A stretch of DNA of 64,000 bases. Origin: an uncultured Prevotellaceae bacterium (GTDB taxonomy: Bacteria > Bacteroidota > Bacteroidia > Bacteroidales > Bacteroidaceae). The notes beneath the pieces were generated by a model, which was not told the DNA's origin, did not search any database, and worked only from the letters and a program-made list of their open reading frames with translations. Shown piece by piece: positions 41,991-50,718 of the stretch. Location: assembly GCA_900316265.1 (NCBI GenBank), contig ONCH01000002.1:1-64000 (forward strand). The letters are read 5' to 3'. The first letter of the stretch is position 1. Every line of letters starts with the position of its first letter. The position numbers and the translations under genes were made by a program.

Positions 41991-44852
41991 ATGAAAAAAC
42001 TATTATCAACCATTCTGCTCGCCACCATCGTTGTGGCGGGTTTTTCTCAGGATAACGCGAAGAAGAAAGAGAAGAAGACGGAGCTGTATGGCTACATCAT
42101 CGATACGTTTACCAAAGCTGCCGTACCACAGGACTCGCTGAAGGTCTTTGTGCTGGACACAGACTCCGTGCTGGTCGATACGGCACATGTCTATGGCTAC
42201 CGTACCTACATGGGTTTCGATAAGACCTACTGGGAGGCTAAGGTGCCTGCGCGCCCAGGTAAATATATCATCAAGGCTACCCACACCGACTACGAGACCA
42301 CCTACATGGACTACGAGGTGAAGCGCATTGGCAGAAATCGCTATTTCGAACTGCCTGCCCTGCGCATGCACCGCATCCAGCGTAGCAACTACGACAAGGA
42401 CGGCGGCTCATTGCAGGAGGTGGTGGTGAAGGCCACGAAGGTGAAGATGGTATATAAGGGCGATACCATTATCTATAATGCCGATGCCTTCAACGTTCCT
42501 GAGGGCTCGATGCTCGACGGACTCATCAAGCAGTTGCCAGGTGTGGAACTGAAGGACAACGGCGAGATATTCGTCAATGGCAAGAAGATAGAGAACCTGA
42601 CGCTGAACGGTGCCGACTTCTTCAAGGGCAAGAACAAGATGATGCTGGAGAACCTGCCGTACTATACAGTGAAGAACGTGCAGGTCTATGACAAGCAGAC
42701 GCCCAAGAGCAAGTTTGAGGGGCACGACGTAGAGCAGAAAGAATATACGATGGACGTGGTGCTGAAGAAGGAGTTCCGCGTGGGTGGTACGGTATATGTT
42801 GAGGGTGGTTATGGTACAGACAAACGCTATAAGGGCAAGGGTTTCGGACTGCGCTATTCAGACCATAGCCGTGCGGTGCTCTTTGGCGGTTCGAATAACC
42901 TGAACGAGTATATCGACTACGACCGCGAGGGTAATGAGCGTGGACGTACTGAAGCTTCTGGCGACCGCAAGGTACACCAAGTGGGTGGACTATGGACGCT
43001 GAACAGCGCAGAGGAGCGTGCCACGAATACGCTGGAGTATAACCTGAAGTGGGAGGACAACCACCAGGAGAGAAATACCCAGTCGGAGAACTTCCTGTCG
43101 GGTGCCAGCACCTTCGGACAGAGTGAGAATGTGAACAACAGTCGACCGTTCTCGATGAATGTGCGCAACAACTTCCAGCTGCAGAAACCGTTCTTCGTCT
43201 ATTCGTGGCTGAACTTTGACTACTCTCATAGCCACTATGACAGCGAGGGTTTCTCACTGACCGCCCGCGACGTGCTGTTTGGTGACAAGATTAACCTGAG
43301 CCGTAGTCTCAGTCAGAGCCGCAGCGACCGCATGTCGCTGAACCTGAGCAACAACATTGAGTTCAAAATGCCGTGGGGTGACATGCTGGAGTTTGATTTC
43401 GGTGGCTATGTCAGTCGCTACTGGAATGCCCACTCCTTCTCGCAGAATCACTACACCTTTTATAACACGGGCACCATTGACCAGCGCAACCAGTTCAATG
43501 ACAGTCCGTCGAAGAGCTACAGTTTTAACGGAACCGTGGGCTATCGCATCGCCCTTACGGAGGATTTGTATCTGACGCCTTCTGTCGGCACAACCTTCGA
43601 CTGGAACAATAACGACAATCGTCTCTACCGTCTCGACTGGCTGGGACCAGACTGGGCTGTTGATGGACCGAATGCACTCGGCAGTCTGCCTACCGATGAT
43701 GTGTTGCAGCAGGCTCTTGACCGTCCGAACTCTTCGGAGGAGGGACAGCGCGTGAATGCTCAGATATTGCGCTTGGCGCTCAGTTACGGTAAACAGAAAG
43801 AGGGCCGTTACATCTTCATCCATGGTTACTTCGCGGAGACGTTCCGTCGCAACCACATGACCTACGAGAACGATCAGGTGCAAGCCGCCGTGCAGAAGAA
43901 CTACAATCTGCCACAGATGTATTTCAACTTCCAGTACTCTTTCGACAACTGGCACAAAACCATCAGCGCCTATGCACAATGCTATCATAACATGCCGAGC
44001 ATCCGTCAGTTGGTGGATATCAAGTCGACGGCCAATCCGCTGAACATCAGTCTGGGTAATCCTGATTTGGAACCGATGACCTATTGGACCTTTAATGCCA
44101 GCTATCGCAGTCGTAAGGACAGCACAGACCAGCAGCTGAACATCAGCCTGAATGGTAATGTCCAGCGCAATGCCTTCGCTAATGCCTATACTTACGATGC
44201 AATGACGGGTATCTATACCTCGTGGACGGAGAATATCAACGGCAACTGGAACCTCAGCGGTAGCATCGACTTCAGCCGTGCCTTGGGAAAGAAGAAGTTC
44301 TGGCATATTGGTGGTAATCTGGGTAGCTCTATCACGCAGAGTACCGATATGTCGGCTATTGCCGGAATGTCAGAACCACAGCGCAACCGTGTAACCAGCA
44401 CGCGTCTGAACTTCTCGCCGAACGTGCGCTACCAGAAAGACAAGCTGACCTTCACCCTGCTGGCAGGCGGTTCATGGCAGCATTTCCACCGCAGCATTGC
44501 CGTTGACGGTTTGGCCGTCGATACCTATGACTTCAACTATGGCTTCAATGCCAACTACCAGTTGCCGTGGCACTTCACCATCGATACTGACCTGCAGATG
44601 CACTCGCGCCGTGGTTATGCGGAGGCAGATATGAACGACAACCGCCTCTACTGGGATGCCACGCTGACGAAGTCGTGGAAGCAAGGGCGCTGGGTGGCTA
44701 AGGTCAAGGGCTACGACTTGCTGGGAAAGGTATCGCAGTGGCAGTACTACGTCAACTCCAATGGTCGCTACGAGACGTGGACGAACAACATGCGTCGTTA
44801 TGTGATGTTCTCGCTGGCCTACCGCTTCAGTCTGACGCCGAAGAAACAATAA
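41991..44852 (+). CDS. TonB-dependent-receptor-like outer-membrane barrel
   Basis: A 953-residue protein with signal peptide to GFSQ followed by KKKEKK, an N-terminal beta domain (about 30-125), a plug-like region (about 135-260, DGLIKQLPGVELKDNGEIFVNGK) and a long beta-barrel ending in aromatic strands (MFSLAYRF). This is the plug/OMP_b-brl type without a SusD partner, so polysaccharide import in the SusCD manner is unlikely. Its place at the end of a sigma/anti-sigma operon suggests that uptake or sensing is tied to that system. The substrate is unknown. Confidence 0.82.
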   Translation: MKKLLSTILLATIVVAGFSQDNAKKKEKKTELYGYIIDTFTKAAVPQDSLKVFVLDTDSVLVDTAHVYGYRTYMGFDKTYWEAKVPARPGKYIIKATHTDYETTYMDYEVKRIGRNRYFELPALRMHRIQRSNYDKDGGSLQEVVVKATKVKMVYKGDTIIYNADAFNVPEGSMLDGLIKQLPGVELKDNGEIFVNGKKIENLTLNGADFFKGKNKMMLENLPYYTVKNVQVYDKQTPKSKFEGHDVEQKEYTMDVVLKKEFRVGGTVYVEGGYGTDKRYKGKGFGLRYSDHSRAVLFGGSNNLNEYIDYDREGNERGRTEASGDRKVHQVGGLWTLNSAEERATNTLEYNLKWEDNHQERNTQSENFLSGASTFGQSENVNNSRPFSMNVRNNFQLQKPFFVYSWLNFDYSHSHYDSEGFSLTARDVLFGDKINLSRSLSQSRSDRMSLNLSNNIEFKMPWGDMLEFDFGGYVSRYWNAHSFSQNHYTFYNTGTIDQRNQFNDSPSKSYSFNGTVGYRIALTEDLYLTPSVGTTFDWNNNDNRLYRLDWLGPDWAVDGPNALGSLPTDDVLQQALDRPNSSEEGQRVNAQILRLALSYGKQKEGRYIFIHGYFAETFRRNHMTYENDQVQAAVQKNYNLPQMYFNFQYSFDNWHKTISAYAQCYHNMPSIRQLVDIKSTANPLNISLGNPDLEPMTYWTFNASYRSRKDSTDQQLNISLNGNVQRNAFANAYTYDAMTGIYTSWTENINGNWNLSGSIDFSRALGKKKFWHIGGNLGSSITQSTDMSAIAGMSEPQRNRVTSTRLNFSPNVRYQKDKLTFTLLAGGSWQHFHRSIAVDGLAVDTYDFNYGFNANYQLPWHFTIDTDLQMHSRRGYAEADMNDNRLYWDATLTKSWKQGRWVAKVKGYDLLGKVSQWQYYVNSNGRYETWTNNMRRYVMFSLAYRFSLTPKKQ

Positions 44853-44869
44853 CATCTTTTATGGAAAGA

Positions 44870-44903
44870 AATTAGGGAAAATTGTGGGTAATTTTCCCTA
44901 ATT
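44870..44903. promoter_or_regulatory. 14-bp palindrome overlapping the GH27 promoter
   Basis: AATTAGGGAAAATT and its exact complement are separated by six bases and end six bases before the -7 box. There is no T-tract after it, which favours an operator over a terminator. Confidence 0.55.
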
Positions 44904-44908
44904 ATGAT

Positions 44909-44916
44909 TACCTTTG
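44909..44916 (+). promoter_or_regulatory. Promoter -7 box (TACCTTTG) of the GH27 unit
   Basis: TTACCTTTGCAGG lies 35 bases before the GH27 start, immediately after the palindrome. Confidence 0.7.
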
Positions 44917-44950
44917 CAGGCGGAATACTAACTAACGAGAAAACAACACT

Positions 44951-46687
44951 ATGAGTATCAGGAAAATCATGTTGGCTACTGCCCTGATGGTGGCTGGCGT
45001 GGCAGTAGGCCAGGAGGGGCCCACGATGGGCTGGAGTTCGTGGAACACCTTCGGCGTGAATATCAGTGAGAATATTATCAAAGGTCAGGCCGATGCAATG
45101 GTCTCCAAAGGACTGCTCGAAGTAGGTTTCGACCATATCAATATCGATGACGGATACTTTGGTGGTCGCGATGCGGAAGACGGTCATCTGCTGATTCATG
45201 CCACCCGTTTCCCCAACGGACTGAAACCGGTGGCTGACTATATCCATGAGAAGGGACTGAAGGCGGGCATCTACAGCGATGCAGGAAGAAATACCTGTGG
45301 CTCGATGTTCAATGGCGACGTCACAGGTAAGGGCGTAGGTCTTTATGGCCACGACCAGCAGGATGCTGACTTCTTCTTCAAGGACTGCGGCTTCGACTTC
45401 ATCAAGGTGGACTTCTGTGGTGGTTCCTATTATCATAATGAGGACCATTTGGTACTCGACGAGCAAGAACGCTACACGGCCATTGCGCAGGCTATCAAGA
45501 ATACAGGACGCACTGATGTGCGCATGAATGCCTGTCGCTGGGCTTATCCTGGCACGTGGGTTGACAATGCCGCCTTCTCGTGGCGTACTACGGGTGACAT
45601 CAATTGCAGCTGGGAGTCGGTGAAGGGAATCATTGCCGAGAACCTTTATCTCTCTGCCTATTGCAGCAAGGGGCACTACAACGATATGGACATGCTGGAG
45701 GTGGGACGCTCGCTGACGACAGAGGAGGACAAGACACACTTCGGCATGTGGTGCATCATGAACTCGCCGCTGCTCATCGGTTGTGATCTGAGAAATATCA
45801 AGCAGGAGACGCTTACCCTCCTGAAGAAAGAGGAACTCATCGCCCTAAACCAAGACCCCTTGTATCAGCAGGCCTATGTGGCTGCCTTTGTTAATGGTTG
45901 CTATCTGTTGGTCAAGGACCTGGAAGAGCTGAACGGTACGAAGCGTGCCTTTGCCGTATATAATCCTAATGATGCTCAAAAAACTGTTCAGGTTAGTTTC
46001 GCTGACCTGGACATGGGTGGTCTGGTGAAGATGTACGATGCGTTTATGCCTCGCAATAAAAAAGAGGCAACTGGTAGTTTTGAAGTGACAGTCCCTGCTC
46101 ATGGTGTTCGTATCTATGTTGCTGAGGCTGAGCAACGTCTGGAGCGCACCCGCTATGAAGCCGAGACGGGTTATATCAGTACCTATCAGGAAATCAAGAA
46201 TAACCAGGCTGAGAAGACGGGCATCTATGAGACTGCCGACTATTGCTCCTGTGGCTATAAGGCTGGCTGGTTAGGATATAGTGAGGCTAACGCTCTGGAG
46301 TGGCGTAATGTCTATAGCAAGAACGGTGGCGAGTACAACCTGACCATTGGCTTTATCTGTGGTGAGAGTCGTAACATCGCCGTCAGTGTGAATGGTGAGA
46401 AGGTAAAGACCCTCTCTTGCAACAGCGGTGGCTGGCAGAAGGTGGGTACCAAGACGCTTACTATCCAGTTGCAGCCAGGTCAGAACAATATCCGCCTGTC
46501 AAACGCTTCCAACTGGATGCCCGATATCGACTACATCGACGTTGTCTCTACTGCTCCTGCTGGCATCAGTAAAACAGTAAATAGTAAATTGTCCAATAGT
46601 CAAATATATGACTTGTCAGGTCGTAAGGTAACGACGCCACGCAAGGGTGTCAATATCATTAATGGTCGCAAGGTAACACACAAATAA
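44951..46687 (+). CDS. GH27 alpha-galactosidase/beta-L-arabinopyranosidase with CBM6/35-like domain
   Basis: A 578-residue secreted protein. The GH27 barrel (about 25-300) opens with PTMGWSSWNTFG; nucleophile D154 is in FIKVDFCGG and acid/base D216 in SWRTTGDI. A C-terminal beta domain and a CBM6/35-like module (about 395-535, RYEAETGYISTYQ) follow. Then comes NSKLSNSQI, encoded by the 27-base repeat shared with the GH3 gene, and a type IX-like tail (IYDLSGRKV...GVNIINGRKV). It should remove alpha-galactosyl or beta-L-arabinopyranosyl caps. It has its own promoter with a palindrome, so it may be separately controlled. Confidence 0.9.
   Translation: MSIRKIMLATALMVAGVAVGQEGPTMGWSSWNTFGVNISENIIKGQADAMVSKGLLEVGFDHINIDDGYFGGRDAEDGHLLIHATRFPNGLKPVADYIHEKGLKAGIYSDAGRNTCGSMFNGDVTGKGVGLYGHDQQDADFFFKDCGFDFIKVDFCGGSYYHNEDHLVLDEQERYTAIAQAIKNTGRTDVRMNACRWAYPGTWVDNAAFSWRTTGDINCSWESVKGIIAENLYLSAYCSKGHYNDMDMLEVGRSLTTEEDKTHFGMWCIMNSPLLIGCDLRNIKQETLTLLKKEELIALNQDPLYQQAYVAAFVNGCYLLVKDLEELNGTKRAFAVYNPNDAQKTVQVSFADLDMGGLVKMYDAFMPRNKKEATGSFEVTVPAHGVRIYVAEAEQRLERTRYEAETGYISTYQEIKNNQAEKTGIYETADYCSCGYKAGWLGYSEANALEWRNVYSKNGGEYNLTIGFICGESRNIAVSVNGEKVKTLSCNSGGWQKVGTKTLTIQLQPGQNNIRLSNASNWMPDIDYIDVVSTAPAGISKTVNSKLSNSQIYDLSGRKVTTPRKGVNIINGRKVTHK
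46579..46605 (+). repeat. 27-base repeat, copy B (inside GH27 gene)
   Basis: Identical to 31658-31684. It sits at the join between the CBM-like domain and the C-terminal tail, read in the same frame. Confidence 0.9.
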
Positions 46688-46716
46688 GGACCGCTAATTA
46701 TACAAATCTAACGAAT

Positions 46717-48318
46717 ATGAAGAAACTATTATTAATCATCCTAATGGCTGTGCTCTTTGCACCTGTTAGTCTGGAAGCAAAAAAGAAAGAAAAAAAGGCT
46801 GAGGTGCCCCAATTGCAGAACTATCCCAGTGCGACACTGAACGAATACCGCCTGCATGGCGGCAATGTGGTCGTACAGGGAGCCTTTATTATTCCTGAAG
46901 AAGCGAAAGGTGAGAAGATTCCTCAGGAGGTTCTCGACCAGTTGAATGGCCGCTTTACCGTCATCATGCGCGACTATATCGTGCGCAAGGAGAAGACCTC
47001 GGTCATCGAGTTTAAGAACGACGGTACGTTTTCCATGAACGTCTATGTGCCTTACCCTATGCAGATGCTCGTCTACCCCATGGGAACGGTATATGCATGC
47101 CCTGGCGATACCATCAACGTCACCATTGACACAACAAAACGAACCAAAGAGGAGGCTATAAAGTTTGATGGCACTGGTCTTGGTGGTGAGGTCACCCGAC
47201 TATGGAAGCAGATTGACGAAAAATACTGCAAGTCCGACTGGTCGAACAAGGTGTATGAGAAGGGGCCCGACTCGCTGATGATGTGGAAGGACGAGCAGGT
47301 GGCACAGTTGGACGAACTGGTGCGACAGATGAACAACGGACTGCCCGAACTGGCAGGTTGTTCCCCATTGGCTTCCGACATCATGCGCACCCATATCGTT
47401 GCCATGCGCTTGCAACATATCAACGACTACTATATGCGTGGGGAAGATTTGCTGCGTAAGGATAGTACATTCAACTTTGAGGCCTATTGGCAACAGTACT
47501 TCAGTTTTGTGGGGCCACGTGCGAAATACCTGACGGACAATCCTCTGCTGATGATTGCTGGCGACGAATTTTTCTTCAACAGGATAGAATTCCAGCAGTT
47601 CCGCCCGTTGCAAAGGAGAGTGATGGTTTTCATGCCCTTCGATTATGATCCTAAGATAGCTGAGATGATAGCGCAGGAAAAGCAGGTTTATTCCCGCGAA
47701 TTTAATAGGAGTGCGATGAATGAGTTGCACGACAAGCTACACATCAGTCCTACTGATTTCAGCGCCCAGGTGTGCAAGTTGCGTGACTTCTTCAGCACGA
47801 TAAAATGGCACAAGGACGAACATGATACTATTGCCGACGACTTTGCCGCCACGATGACCGTCATTACTCATCCCGAACTGATACGCCGTGCCGTACTCGC
47901 TTATCGCGACTTCATCAAGGAGAACGAGATAAAGGTAGTTGAAGACAAACCATTGACCAAAGGCGACAGCATTTTCCAGCGCATCATCGAACCCTATAAG
48001 GGCAACGTGCTCTTCGTGGATTTCTGGGAAATGTCGTGCGGCCCTTGCCGAGCTGGCATGCTCAGTATGCGCGATGAAGTAGAGGCCAACAAGGACAAGC
48101 CCGTGAAGTATCTCTACGTCACTGACGATACACCCGAGCATTGCAAATCATTCCTGGAACTCAACAACATCCAGGGCGAGCATATCCACATCACTCGCGC
48201 CGAATGGGGCTATCTGCAAGAGAAGTTCCAGTTCACAGCTATCCCCTTCGTAGTACTCCTCGACAAGAATGGCAAGCTGCGCAAGGATGTAACGGTAGAA
48301 GAACTGCTGAACGAGTAA
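46717..48318 (+). CDS. Secreted beta-domain/thioredoxin (TlpA-like) protein
   Basis: A 533-residue protein with signal peptide to SLEA followed by KKKEKK. The beta domain spans about 45-135 (NDGTFSMNVYV...PGDTINVTI), a helical region follows, then the hinge IIEPYKGN and a thioredoxin fold with C441GPC444 and a cis-Pro in FTAIPF. It is closest by eye to the 37821 protein, with the same hinge and spacing. It starts 29 bases after the GH27 gene and 18 before another member, so GH27 and two thioredoxin-fold genes probably share a transcript. Probable extracytoplasmic thiol-redox protein. Confidence 0.82.
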   Translation: MKKLLLIILMAVLFAPVSLEAKKKEKKAEVPQLQNYPSATLNEYRLHGGNVVVQGAFIIPEEAKGEKIPQEVLDQLNGRFTVIMRDYIVRKEKTSVIEFKNDGTFSMNVYVPYPMQMLVYPMGTVYACPGDTINVTIDTTKRTKEEAIKFDGTGLGGEVTRLWKQIDEKYCKSDWSNKVYEKGPDSLMMWKDEQVAQLDELVRQMNNGLPELAGCSPLASDIMRTHIVAMRLQHINDYYMRGEDLLRKDSTFNFEAYWQQYFSFVGPRAKYLTDNPLLMIAGDEFFFNRIEFQQFRPLQRRVMVFMPFDYDPKIAEMIAQEKQVYSREFNRSAMNELHDKLHISPTDFSAQVCKLRDFFSTIKWHKDEHDTIADDFAATMTVITHPELIRRAVLAYRDFIKENEIKVVEDKPLTKGDSIFQRIIEPYKGNVLFVDFWEMSCGPCRAGMLSMRDEVEANKDKPVKYLYVTDDTPEHCKSFLELNNIQGEHIHITRAEWGYLQEKFQFTAIPFVVLLDKNGKLRKDVTVEELLNE

Positions 48319-48336
48319 AATAAACCTTGAATTATA

Positions 48337-50715
48337 ATGAAAAGACTATTAACAACCATCCTGCTGGCCCTCATCGTTATGGTGGGGCAGGCGAAAGATG
48401 TGGTGTGGGAGCAGCCCACCATTGAGTATGGAAACAGTAACGGCGACGGATTCTTCAATCTCGCCCTTGATGTGACGAAGGTGGAACTGAAGGACAACGA
48501 AACCGTGGTGTATATCACCGCCCTGCAGCGTTCGGACTATCCTGACTTTAGCTTTCAGTTTGCTGGCGATAGTTATCTGAAAGTAGGGGAGCAGCGTTAT
48601 ACCATCACTTCTGCCGATGGCATAGAACTCAACAAGTTTGTACAGACAAACAAGGACTACAAGCGGGATATGGCGTTCCATTTCCCGCCGTTGCCTAAGG
48701 ACACTAAGGTGTTCGACTTTATCGAGGGCGACGGCCAAGGTGCTTTCCAAATCAAAGGCATCAAACCTGTGGAGGAACGTTGGAAGCAACTCTTTCCTTC
48801 CTATTGGCGCGACAACCAGGGCGACTGGAAGATAGCCTTCTTCGAAAATTGCGCCATCTACGATTGCAAGTTCTGGAACTACAAGCAGTGCGACGTAAAC
48901 CAGAAGACGGGTGAGACCACCATCGTAATGTCCAATGGTAACGACGAAGTAAAGGTTGTTATCGGCAAGGATAAGAAAGGCCAGCGTCAGATACAGATTG
49001 GTAACAATAAGGCTGTGTATTCGATGATTACCAGTCGTTTCTTGCCCGACTATCCAATGAAGGACACACGCACAGGTTTTGTGAACTCTGGCTATAAGGA
49101 GGATACCATCACCGTTGTGGGCTGGATCAAGGATATACCGGAGCAGTTCAAACAGCTGAAAACTTTCGATTTCGGTTATAATGACCTCTATACCGACGAA
49201 CAAAAGGCTGTCTATGCCGACTTAGACGAACAGGGACGCTTCTGCGTAAAAATTCCTGTCTTGAACACAACGGAGTTCTTCATGGACTGGCAACGCTGTT
49301 TCATCCGCACGATGTTCGAGCCTGGCAAGACCTACTTCCTGCTTTACGACTTCAAGGAGGGTCGCCGTTTCTTCATGGGCGACGACTGCCGACTGCAGAA
49401 CGAGCTCTTCAAATATCCGCTCGAATGGAAGACCATAACTATGTATGATGGGCTGGAGACTGCCGGCAAAGGAGGTGCAGAACCCTTTGAACCATACATT
49501 GCCTCGGTTGATAGCCTCATCAAGGCGCAATACGCCAATATCGACGCGCTCTGTGAGCAACATCCCACACTCTCCACTCGCTTCAACGTTTACAGAAAGG
49601 GCAACACGCTGATGCAGCAGGCACGTGCCTTTGGTCAGGCCCGCTTCCGTGCCAAAGATATGCAACTCTCTGACCATGCCCGTCGCTATGCCTACGACAT
49701 GTTCTGGACGAAGATAGAGAAACCTTATACGCTGCACCGCGACCTCGGCGGATTCTTGAACGACTATATTGACGATGCCGTACGAGCACGCAATGGCGTA
49801 TCCGCTTTCAGTCTTCGTGACCACTACAAGGAGTTTGCCTCCAACGACGAGGAGCTGGCAGTGCTCACACGTTGGAAGAAATGGATTGATGAAGTGACAC
49901 CCATCATTGATGCTGAACCCACCGTGGAGGCGAAGATAAGTAAATCCCGTGAACTCGATTCGCTGAATGCCGGTGTGATGAAGGAGGTGAATAAGATTCT
50001 CGAAACACCAAGATCCCAGAAGATCGTCTATGGTGGTTTGCTCATCAGCAACTTGAAAAATCATCTTGCAGCACTTGACTCACTTGGTGCCGAACCGTTT
50101 ATCAAGAACATCTGGCTCACCCGACAGGCCCTCAGTCATATTGACCATGAGCGCACCTCACTGGCACCCAGCGTTTTGGATACCATTAAGACAATGATCA
50201 ACAATCCTATCTGCATAGCGATGATTGAAAAGCAGAACGACCACTATCTCGCTATTGAGAACCGCGAGTTTGACAAGCTGGTGCTCAAGTCGTCGGACAA
50301 TCTCAAGGATATCTCTGAGGGTGAGGCATTGCTGAAGAAGATCCTCGAACCTTATAAGGGCAAGTTCGTACTCTTGGATATCTGGGGGACGTGGTGCGGA
50401 CCGTGTAAGGAAGCCCTTAGTCACTCTACTGAGGAGTATGCACGCCTGAAGGACTACGATATCCAGTATCTCTATCTGGCCAACAGCAGTCCGCAGACGG
50501 CATGGGAGAACGTCATCAAGGAATATAACGTCAGCGGTCCTAATGTGGCCCATTACAACCTGCCTGGCGAGCAACAAGATGCTATCGAACGTTATCTGAA
50601 CGTCCATAGCTTCCCCACCTACAAGCTCTTCAACCGCAACGGGGAACTGCTTGACATCAAAGTTGATCCCTTCCACCTCGAAGAACTGGCACGATTGTTG
50701 CAGCAAATGAAATAA
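48337..50715 (+). CDS. Large secreted thioredoxin-fold protein with extra N-terminal domain
   Basis: A 792-residue protein with signal peptide to VGQA. Residues about 25-240 form an extra beta-rich domain I do not recognise. The shared beta domain (about 249-345, VVGWIKDIP...EPGKTYFLLY), a helical region, the hinge ILEPYKGK and a thioredoxin fold with C687GPC690 and a cis-Pro in VHSFPT follow. It is the longest stand-alone member of the local family; the CE15 fusion has a similar plan with an esterase in place of the extra domain. It ends three bases before the CDF gene. Confidence 0.8.
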   Translation: MKRLLTTILLALIVMVGQAKDVVWEQPTIEYGNSNGDGFFNLALDVTKVELKDNETVVYITALQRSDYPDFSFQFAGDSYLKVGEQRYTITSADGIELNKFVQTNKDYKRDMAFHFPPLPKDTKVFDFIEGDGQGAFQIKGIKPVEERWKQLFPSYWRDNQGDWKIAFFENCAIYDCKFWNYKQCDVNQKTGETTIVMSNGNDEVKVVIGKDKKGQRQIQIGNNKAVYSMITSRFLPDYPMKDTRTGFVNSGYKEDTITVVGWIKDIPEQFKQLKTFDFGYNDLYTDEQKAVYADLDEQGRFCVKIPVLNTTEFFMDWQRCFIRTMFEPGKTYFLLYDFKEGRRFFMGDDCRLQNELFKYPLEWKTITMYDGLETAGKGGAEPFEPYIASVDSLIKAQYANIDALCEQHPTLSTRFNVYRKGNTLMQQARAFGQARFRAKDMQLSDHARRYAYDMFWTKIEKPYTLHRDLGGFLNDYIDDAVRARNGVSAFSLRDHYKEFASNDEELAVLTRWKKWIDEVTPIIDAEPTVEAKISKSRELDSLNAGVMKEVNKILETPRSQKIVYGGLLISNLKNHLAALDSLGAEPFIKNIWLTRQALSHIDHERTSLAPSVLDTIKTMINNPICIAMIEKQNDHYLAIENREFDKLVLKSSDNLKDISEGEALLKKILEPYKGKFVLLDIWGTWCGPCKEALSHSTEEYARLKDYDIQYLYLANSSPQTAWENVIKEYNVSGPNVAHYNLPGEQQDAIERYLNVHSFPTYKLFNRNGELLDIKVDPFHLEELARLLQQMK

Positions 50716-50718
50716 ACG

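Noticed and set aside
44870..44903. Palindrome as intrinsic terminator of the barrel gene
   Set aside because: The stem is good but is followed by TTATGATT rather than a T-run, and it abuts a -7 box; an operator is more likely.
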